NCBI GenBank assembly: GCA_017889745.1
Contig: JAGGAG010000010.1
Location: 1 to 27,836 of the forward strand
DNA: 27,836 bases
Origin: Gemmatimonadota bacterium
Lineage (GTDB): Bacteria; Gemmatimonadota; Gemmatimonadetes; Gemmatimonadales; GWC2-71-9
Direction: 5' to 3'
Shown: positions 23,200-27,836 of the stretch, piece by piece
Numbering within the stretch: position 1 is the first letter of the stretch
Layout of the letters: the number at the start of each line of letters is the position of its first letter
Position numbers and translations under genes: made by a program
The notes under the pieces: generated by a model
The model's database searches: none
What the model was told of the DNA's origin: nothing
What the model saw: only the letters and a program-made list of their open reading frames with translations

Positions 23200-24614
23200 T
23201 CACCGCCCTGCTCGCACTGCTGGCAGGCCTCGCCATCGGCTGGCTTGCGCGCCCGCGCCGGGCCGTTCCGGACGGTGAGATCGCCGATGCCGTCGGGCCG
23301 CACCTCCTCCCGGATCCCGCGCTCGAGTGGCTCCGCGCATCGCTGGGCGCCATGGCGGTCTGGGCGGTCGAGGCGGAGCGGGGCGACCTGCCGCGCGAGG
23401 TGACGCGGCGGCTCTCGTCCCCCCCGCCGGCGAGCGACGATCTCTTTGCCGCCGAGGTTCGGCTCGATCAGGCCCGCAGCGACGAGCGGCCGGTGGTGGA
23501 GCGGCTCGAGGCGGGCGTGCTGGTGGTGCGAAGCGTATCCGGCTTCGCGACCGCCGCGCTCATGCCGCCGGGCACACCCTCGCACGCCGTAGCCCGGCTG
23601 GAGGACGAGCTCGACCGGCTGCTCGAGGGACTCCGGCGCCGCCCGCGGGTCACCGCGCTGGCGCCGGCGGACGCGCGGGATGCCAGCATCGAGTCCATCG
23701 AGAGCGTGGGCCGCCAACTCGCGCTGCTGCTCGAGAAGCTGACCGGCGCCGACGTGATCGTGGCCGTCCGCATCCGCGATGAGCTCGTCATCACGGGACT
23801 CGCCGGCGAGGCGGACGACCGGCTGCTCGGCACCGTGGCGCCGGCGGATAGCCCGCTCGCCACCATGCTGCGCGCCGGCGGCTCGTTCGAGGAAACCGAC
23901 GAGCCGCCACTCGGGGCTGCGTCCGGCGATCGCCGGCGCTCGCTCGGGCCCGCCATCCTCATCCCGATGGAGACGTCGGGCGAGCGCGTCGGCGTCGTGG
24001 CCATCTGGCCTTCCGGCAGGCAGAACTTCCCCCACCAGATCCAGCAGCGGGTCCGGGACCTCATCCGGCGCGCCGCACCGCATGCCTGGCGTGCCCGTGA
24101 GTACCGGCTTCGTGAGGAAGAGGCCACGCGCGACCGCCTCACCGGGCTGGCCAACCGGCGCGCGCTCGAGGGTGCGATGCACCGGGTCGGTCTGCTGCGT
24201 GGCGCCTATGTGCTGGCCGACGTGGACCGGTTCAAGGTGCTGAACGACACATTGGGCCACTCCGCAGGGGATGCGGCCCTGCTGCACGTGGCCGCGCTGC
24301 TCAAGCGGCAGCTCCGTGGCCGCGACCTGGCTGCACGCATCGGGGGCGAGGAGTTCGTGCTCTGGCTGCCCGATGTGAGCTACGACGAGGCACTGGCGGT
24401 CGCCGAGCGGGTACGGGATGCGCTCGAGACGTCGGAATGGCGCTGGAAAGGCACGCCGTGGCTCCTCACGGCCTCCTTCGGGGTGGCCCAGTGGCCGGAG
24501 ACCAGCCGGCACGTCGACAACCTCTTTGCCCAGGCCGACGCCTCGCTGTATGACGCCAAGCGGCGTGGGCGGAACCGGGTTACAGGGTCGCGGACGGAGC
24601 CGATTCACCACTGA
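23196..24614 (+). CDS. Diguanylate cyclase with N-terminal anchor and GAF-like region
   Basis: A 472-residue GGDEF protein that should make cyclic di-GMP from two GTP. From the GTG at 23196 the order is a short hydrophobic anchor (1-17), an Ala/Arg-rich region, a GAF-like middle (about 165-300, with QLALLLEKLTGADVIVAVRIRDEL and GPAILIPMETSGERVGVVAIWP), a linker helix, and a GGDEF domain from about 308 (TRDRLTGLANRRAL). The active-site loop is GGEEF at 383-387. An inhibitory I-site RGRD lies five residues before it (374-377), so product feedback inhibition is likely. ADVDRFKVLND supplies the metal and GTP residues. The frame is open upstream into corA, but the GTGA overlap marks the start. Confidence 0.92.
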   Translation: MITALLALLAGLAIGWLARPRRAVPDGEIADAVGPHLLPDPALEWLRASLGAMAVWAVEAERGDLPREVTRRLSSPPPASDDLFAAEVRLDQARSDERPVVERLEAGVLVVRSVSGFATAALMPPGTPSHAVARLEDELDRLLEGLRRRPRVTALAPADARDASIESIESVGRQLALLLEKLTGADVIVAVRIRDELVITGLAGEADDRLLGTVAPADSPLATMLRAGGSFEETDEPPLGAASGDRRRSLGPAILIPMETSGERVGVVAIWPSGRQNFPHQIQQRVRDLIRRAAPHAWRAREYRLREEEATRDRLTGLANRRALEGAMHRVGLLRGAYVLADVDRFKVLNDTLGHSAGDAALLHVAALLKRQLRGRDLAARIGGEEFVLWLPDVSYDEALAVAERVRDALETSEWRWKGTPWLLTASFGVAQWPETSRHVDNLFAQADASLYDAKRRGRNRVTGSRTEPIHH

Positions 24615-24641
24615 CCTCTCGCGCGCTTCGCCGGACTGGCC

Positions 24642-24647
24642 TATAAT
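24642..24647 (+). promoter_or_regulatory. Consensus -10 box upstream of the TetR-family gene
   Basis: TATAAT is a perfect -10 hexamer in a GC-rich gap of 53 bases between the diguanylate cyclase and the TetR gene. Transcription would start near 24654, about 14 bases before the first GTG. The -35 position (about 24619) shows no match. Confidence 0.5.
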
Positions 24648-24667
24648 GGACCGTATCGTCTCGCAAC

Positions 24668-25399
24668 GTGGTGCCGCCTATCTCTACCGTGACTGACTCG
24701 CCGGACGCGTCACCGCCCGCTCCCCGCCGGCGGGGACGTCCCCGCAACGAAGGCCTGCGGCGCACGATCCTGCGTGCGGCGGCCGCCTTGCTGGAAGAGC
24801 GCGGCGTCGATGGCGTCACCATCGAGGCGATCGCGGAGCGGGCTTCGGTCGGGAAGCAGACCATCTACCGGCGGTGGTCGTCCCGGGCCGCCGTGCTGGT
24901 CGAGGCGTTCCTCTCCCAGGACGACGTCACCGCTCCCATTCCCGATGGGGGGTCGCTTCGGCGCGACCTGGCGACGTTTGCCGGCGTGGTTTCGGCCTCC
25001 GCGAGCGACGAATCGCTGCGCCGCAGCGTGGCCGGTCTCGTGGCGGCGAGCCACGCGGATCCCGAGGTGGGCCGGCTGTTCCGGGAGCGGTTCGTGGCAC
25101 CGGCCCGGGCCGCGGTGCGGGAGCTGCTCGAACGGGGCCTGGTACGGGGCGAGGTACACCCCGATGTCGACCTCGAGGTGATCATCGACGAGTTGCTCGG
25201 TGCCATCTGGTACCGCGCGCTCATTTCCGGCGGCCGGCTCGATCACACCTACGCCGAGGCCCTGGCGGCGGCGGTGGGACAGGGAGTCGGCTCGCGAGAC
25301 CGCGCACCCTTCCAAGGGAAGCGACCTGGCCGCCCCGGAGCGGTGCCCGAGCCCACGATCGACCTCTTCGGGGGAACCGAGCCCGGCGCCGAGCCCTGA
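24668..25399 (+). CDS. TetR/AcrR-family transcriptional regulator
   Basis: A 243-residue regulator. The N-terminal helix-turn-helix domain is clear: RRTILRAAAALLEERGVDGVTIEAIAERASVGKQTIYRRW (about 31-70), with the TIYRRW end typical of the TetR_C_11-like branch. The basic arm RRRGRPRNEG precedes it. The C-terminal ligand and dimer domain runs about 80-210 (VAGLVAASHADPEVGRLFRERF). A poorly conserved tail rich in Pro, Gly and Arg follows. GTG at 24668, 24671 or 24689 could be the start; none has a good ribosome site. The permease downstream begins 15 bases after its stop, so the regulator may control itself and that permease, with an amino acid or drug as ligand. The ligand is not readable. 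Confidence 0.92.
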   Translation: MVPPISTVTDSPDASPPAPRRRGRPRNEGLRRTILRAAAALLEERGVDGVTIEAIAERASVGKQTIYRRWSSRAAVLVEAFLSQDDVTAPIPDGGSLRRDLATFAGVVSASASDESLRRSVAGLVAASHADPEVGRLFRERFVAPARAAVRELLERGLVRGEVHPDVDLEVIIDELLGAIWYRALISGGRLDHTYAEALAAAVGQGVGSRDRAPFQGKRPGRPGAVPEPTIDLFGGTEPGAEP

Positions 25400-25414
25400 G
25401 TGAGGGACGCGAAG

Positions 25415-26722
25415 ATGGCGACAGGTGACGGGGAGGAGATCGGACTTCTCGGCGCCTTGTCGATCGGTATTGGGGGCATCGTGGGCGGGGGCATCTTCGC
25501 CACACTCGGGCTGGCCATCGCCGACTCGCGGGGCTCGGCCTGGGTTTCGTTCCTCGTGGCCGGCGTCGTCGCCCTCCTCACGGCATACTCCTACACCAAG
25601 CTGTCCATCGCCTTCCCGAGCACGGGCGGCACGGTCGCGTTCCTGAACCGCGGCTTCGGCAGCGGCTTCCTGAGCGAACGACTGAGCACGCTGCTGGTGC
25701 TGAGCTACATCGTGATCATGGCGCTCTACGCCAATGCGTTCGCGACGTATGCGGCGCTGCTGCTGCCGAGCGGCTGGTCGCACTTGCAGCCGTGGCTCGC
25801 GGCGGGCGTATTGATCCTGCTGGGCGTGGCCAACGGCGTCATCCCGGCGGCGATGGACCGCTGGGAAGGGGTCCTCAACGTCGCGAAGCTCGTGGTGCTC
25901 GGCAGCTTCATCGTGCTGGGACTCTCCAGTGGCGGGCTGTCCCTCGAACGACTGGGTCCGGCGAGTTGGGTGGGGCCGGTGGACATCTTCGTCACCGGGA
26001 TGCTGATCTTCCTGAGTTACGAGGGGTTCGAGCTCATCGCGAACGCCTCCCCCGGTGTGACGAACCGGGCGACCACGCTGCCAGTGGCGTTCTACGGCAG
26101 CGTGGTCGTGGCGATGCTGCTCTACATCTCGATCGTGGTCGTGTCGGTCGGGCACCTTCCGTTCGAGCAGGTGGAGGCCGAGAAGAACCACGCGATCTCG
26201 GCGGTAGCGGAGACGTTCATGGGCCACTTCGGGTTCGGCTACATGGCGGTGGGGGCGGTGGTGGCCGCGGTGTCGGCGATCAACGCCGACATCTTCGGCT
26301 CGACGCGGCTCATGGGGATGCTGTCGGAGGAAGGGCCGCACCGGTGGAAGCGGGTGGGAACGGTGTTCGGCGGACATCCGTGGAAGCTGGTGCTGCTGAC
26401 CGGGGCAGGGGTGATCGCCACCACCACGATGAACCTGCACGCGCTGTCGGCGGTATCGAGCGCGGGATTCCTCATGGTGTTCGCGGCGGTCAATGCTGCC
26501 AATGCGCGACTCGCGACGGAAACGAAGAGCTCCCGCTGGGTGTCACTGGTGGGTGCGATGACCTGTCTCGCCGCCTTGGGGGCGATGCTGGTGCAGCTGG
26601 GCGGAAGGGAAGCGCACCGTCACGAGGCGTTCATCATCCTGGGGATGGCGGTGCTGCCGTTCATTCTCCGGCCGGCGGACGCCGCCATCAGGTCGATGGC
26701 GGCGATGCTTCGCCGCAGGTAG
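25415..26722 (+). CDS. APC-superfamily amino-acid permease
   Basis: A 435-residue polytopic membrane transporter with about 12 helices. The first helix carries the APC hallmark GIGGIVGGGIFATLGLA (unwound TM1 substrate site), followed by FPSTGGTVAFLNRGFGSGF. TM6 has GMLIFLSYEGFELIANA, the second unwound region. AINADIFGSTRLMGMLSEEG matches the late cytoplasmic loop of the family. The ATG at 25415 has GAGGGA (25402-25407) at a 7-base spacing, which favours it over the in-frame GTG at 25400. The substrate is unknown. It is probably cotranscribed with the TetR gene. No terminator is visible in the 12-base gap to the convergent gene. Confidence 0.92.
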   Translation: MATGDGEEIGLLGALSIGIGGIVGGGIFATLGLAIADSRGSAWVSFLVAGVVALLTAYSYTKLSIAFPSTGGTVAFLNRGFGSGFLSERLSTLLVLSYIVIMALYANAFATYAALLLPSGWSHLQPWLAAGVLILLGVANGVIPAAMDRWEGVLNVAKLVVLGSFIVLGLSSGGLSLERLGPASWVGPVDIFVTGMLIFLSYEGFELIANASPGVTNRATTLPVAFYGSVVVAMLLYISIVVVSVGHLPFEQVEAEKNHAISAVAETFMGHFGFGYMAVGAVVAAVSAINADIFGSTRLMGMLSEEGPHRWKRVGTVFGGHPWKLVLLTGAGVIATTTMNLHALSAVSSAGFLMVFAAVNAANARLATETKSSRWVSLVGAMTCLAALGAMLVQLGGREAHRHEAFIILGMAVLPFILRPADAAIRSMAAMLRRR

Positions 26723-26734
26723 GGGTGCTCGGTC

Positions 26735-27097
26735 CTACTGCTTCTGGTCCTTCATCGCCTGCTGCATCTGCTGCCAGCCGCTGTACTGCTCGCCCGTCAG
26801 GACACCCTTCAGCCCTGTATCCCAGTCGTCCATGGCGCTCTTGAGGCTCTTGTCCTCCTTCAGCTTCCTGCCGCCCTTCGCCTTGATCTCGGAGATGGTC
26901 GTGAGGGCCGAGGTGTTGATCTGGCTCACCTGGGGCACCTGGGCGGGGGTCAGCTTAAGCTGAGTGGTCATCTTCTGGGTAAGCGCCTCGGCCTCCTGCT
27001 GGGGGGTCGGGGGCGTGGCCGGTGCCTGGGCGTGGCCGGTTGCCACGACGCTACTGGCCAGGACGAAGGTGGTGATGATGGACGCGAGGCGAGACAT
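26735..27097 (-). CDS. Small exported protein, Spy/CpxP-like
   Basis: A 120-residue protein with a classical signal peptide (MSRLASIITTFVLASSVVATGHAQA, cleavage likely after AQA at 23-25). The mature part is short, helical and rich in Gln, Lys and Ala, with two spaced motifs LTPAQ (about 51-55) and LTGEQ (about 99-103). This pairing of LTxxQ motifs resembles the Spy/CpxP periplasmic chaperone group, though similarity is weak and no function is certain. The ATG at 27097 has GGAGG about 9 bases upstream on its strand. It diverges from ssrA across 76 bases. Confidence 0.75.
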   Translation of the reverse strand: MSRLASIITTFVLASSVVATGHAQAPATPPTPQQEAEALTQKMTTQLKLTPAQVPQVSQINTSALTTISEIKAKGGRKLKEDKSLKSAMDDWDTGLKGVLTGEQYSGWQQMQQAMKDQKQ

Positions 27098-27152
27098 GTT
27101 CAGGGGCCTCCAGCTGGGGGAGAAACGGGCGGCAGCACCAAGATCCATGGGT

Positions 27153-27158
27153 CATTAT
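27153..27158 (-). promoter_or_regulatory. Candidate -10 box for the Spy/CpxP-like gene
   Basis: CATAAT on the minus strand (plus ATTATG) is a near-consensus -10 in the divergent gap; it would give a leader of about 50 bases. The overlapping plus-strand TATGTT (27156-27161) could serve ssrA. No -35 is convincing on either strand. Confidence 0.3.
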
Positions 27159-27173
27159 GTTTCTGCCAGCCCG

Positions 27174-27535
27174 GGGGGCGATCGGCTTCGACGGGTCAGA
27201 TGAAGGAATGGCAGCGTGCCCAGGTCCAAGGCCCTGGCTAAACCACTTGGAACGATTCAAACGCCAATTCTGATCTGGCGCTGGCTGCGTAAGCTGAGCT
27301 AACGCTCGCTTGACGCACCTTCGGCAACGAAGCCCGTCCGGGGCGCCGGTGTCGAATCGCAAATCCGGGCTGGCTGGCTCCGGGGCCCTGACGGAGTCGG
27401 CGAGATCAATCGGGGATAGACGCCCAGAGGGCTGGTCAGTCACCAGCTGGGCGCGACGGCGCGAAGGCTGGCCTACGCACGTAGACGCTGTTTCGGAGCC
27501 TGTCTCGGACCAGGGTTCGATTCCCTGCGCCTCCA
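27174..27535 (+). ncRNA. ssrA: Transfer-messenger RNA (tmRNA)
   Basis: The 10Sa RNA of trans-translation, which rescues stalled ribosomes and tags the nascent chain. The 5' end GGGGGCGATCGGCTTCGACGGG and the 3' T-arm and acceptor (CAGGGTTCGATTCCCTG, then CGCCTCC-A) are diagnostic. The acceptor stem pairs 27174-27180 with 27528-27534, with one G-U. CCA is not encoded. Pseudoknot 1 is visible: CCAGG (27220-27224) with CCTGG (27233-27237), and TCCAAG (27225-27230) with CTTGGA (27246-27251). Eleven bases later the tag frame begins at GCC 27263 and ends TAA 27290-27292, giving ANSDLALAA. It is a one-piece tmRNA of normal length (about 362 bases). SmpB is not in the window. Confidence 0.95.
27263..27292 (+). 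other. tmRNA proteolysis-tag reading frame
   Basis: The codons GCC-AAT-TCT-GAT-CTG-GCG-CTG-GCT-GCG-TAA encode ANSDLALAA, ending in the LAA degron recognised by ClpXP-type proteases. The Ala resume codon lies 11 bases after pseudoknot 1, close to the E. coli spacing. The frame is open further upstream (NDSN before ANSD), but the codon before that is TGG and overlaps the pseudoknot. Confidence 0.75.
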
Positions 27536-27543
27536 CTCGAACG

Positions 27544-27584
27544 AAAGAGGGCCAACCACCTGGTTGGCCCTCTTTTGCTTTTCC
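27544..27584 (+). terminator. Intrinsic terminator after ssrA
   Basis: A perfect 14-bp stem (27544-27557 with 27562-27575), a tetraloop ACCT, and a T-rich tail (TTTTGCTTTT) 9 bases after the tmRNA 3' end. It is one of only two clear intrinsic terminators in the window. Confidence 0.93.
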
Positions 27585-27777
27585 ACAACCAGCGGCATCT
27601 TGAGCGCGGGCGGGGAAGGGCGCGGGACCTCAAGTGGTTTCTCACGTGATTCTCAAATGCATCCGGGGAGATATCGAGACCCGAAAGCAACAGTGGGCAA
27701 CGTTCTCAATCAACGTGTAAGATGCTGTGCTGATGTGGCTTAGTATCCATAACGTAATGTAATCTCTCGGGGTGACC
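27585..27777. other. Lower-GC intergenic stretch downstream of ssrA
   Basis: About 190 bases without a supported gene. From about 27640 the GC content drops to near half, in clear contrast to the rest. It holds a palindrome TCACGTGA (27642-27649) and a TAGTAT (27741-27746) that could be a -10 for the gene starting at 27778. No repeat of the ssrA 3' end is seen here. Confidence 0.5.
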
Positions 27778-27836
27778 ATGACGGTGGATCTGCTCGCGGA
27801 CCAGGTGCAATCGGTCGAGGCTATTCGGCAATCATT
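27778..27836 (+). CDS. Start of an unidentified gene, cut by the window end
   Basis: The ATG at 27778 opens a frame of 19 codons (MTVDLLADQVQSVEAIRQS) that runs off the window. GGGGTGA a few bases upstream resembles a ribosome binding site. An in-frame GTG at 27772 could also be the start. Too little is visible to name a product. Its place just after ssrA and a low-GC leader makes it a candidate first gene of an inserted element. Confidence 0.45.
   Translation, partial: MTVDLLADQVQSVEAIRQS

Noticed and set aside
27500..27535. T-arm-like sequence read as an ordinary tRNA
   Set aside because: There is no D-arm or anticodon arm upstream; it is the 3' tRNA-like part of tmRNA.
27310..27690. Open frames on both strands over the ssrA 3' half
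   Set aside because: The region is tmRNA and its terminator; these frames have no coding support.
1..27836. CRISPR array, insertion sequence or toxin-antitoxin pair
   Set aside because: No regularly spaced repeats, transposase motifs or small paired genes were seen on either strand.

Overview
The window is a dense, high-GC (about two thirds G+C by eye) bacterial chromosome segment. It carries about 23 protein genes and an ssrA (tmRNA) gene, and almost all of it is core housekeeping. Gene content, the many GTG starts with 4-base stop/start overlaps, and protein features (for example a small membrane protein that looks like the DUF6524 family) fit Gemmatimonadota or a close relative. That placement is an inference from general resemblance, not a search result. 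I see no CRISPR array, insertion sequence, integrase, rRNA or ordinary tRNA.

Layout. (1) 1-4894: pnp (5' end cut by the window edge), an M16 zinc peptidase, alanine dehydrogenase (ald) and dUTPase (dut), all on +. A GGTGAACGG inverted repeat lies between the peptidase and ald. (2) 4983-10688: a complete rod-shape operon mreB-mreC-mreD-mrdA(PBP2)-rodA, mostly joined by 4-base overlaps. (3) 10801-13023: accD, a strong intrinsic terminator, folC. (4) 13092-18774: hisS, proS, lysA, guaA; lysA and guaA overlap by 4 bases, and guaA looks of betaproteobacterial type. (5) 18807-20244: a secreted jelly-roll-like protein of unknown function and a small membrane protein with an HETGH zinc-protease motif. 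(6) 20249-21171 on -: a PtsN-like EIIA protein followed by the DUF6524-like membrane protein. (7) 21264-24614: dusB, corA and an active-looking diguanylate cyclase, probably one operon. (8) 24668-26722: a TetR-family regulator followed by an APC amino-acid permease. (9) 26735-27097 on -: a small Spy/CpxP-like exported protein. (10) 27174-27535: ssrA with a readable tag (ANSDLALAA) and a strong terminator. After it come about 190 bases of noticeably lower GC and the first codons of a gene cut by the window end.

How the genes fit together. The mre-mrdA-rodA block encodes the elongasome: MreB filaments, the MreC/MreD membrane partners, the RodA glycosyltransferase and the PBP2 transpeptidase. 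accD (fatty-acid precursor), lysA (lysine; its substrate meso-DAP is also a common peptidoglycan residue), folC, hisS/proS and guaA supply growth functions. pnp and ssrA serve RNA turnover and ribosome rescue.

No clear new defence or mobile system is visible. The points most worth a second look are candidate leaderless promoters before hisS, dusB and ptsN; short palindromic repeats placed on stop codons; the HETGH membrane protein; the coupling of a diguanylate cyclase to corA; the probable foreign origin of guaA; the tmRNA tag; and the composition change just downstream of ssrA, a well-known integration site.
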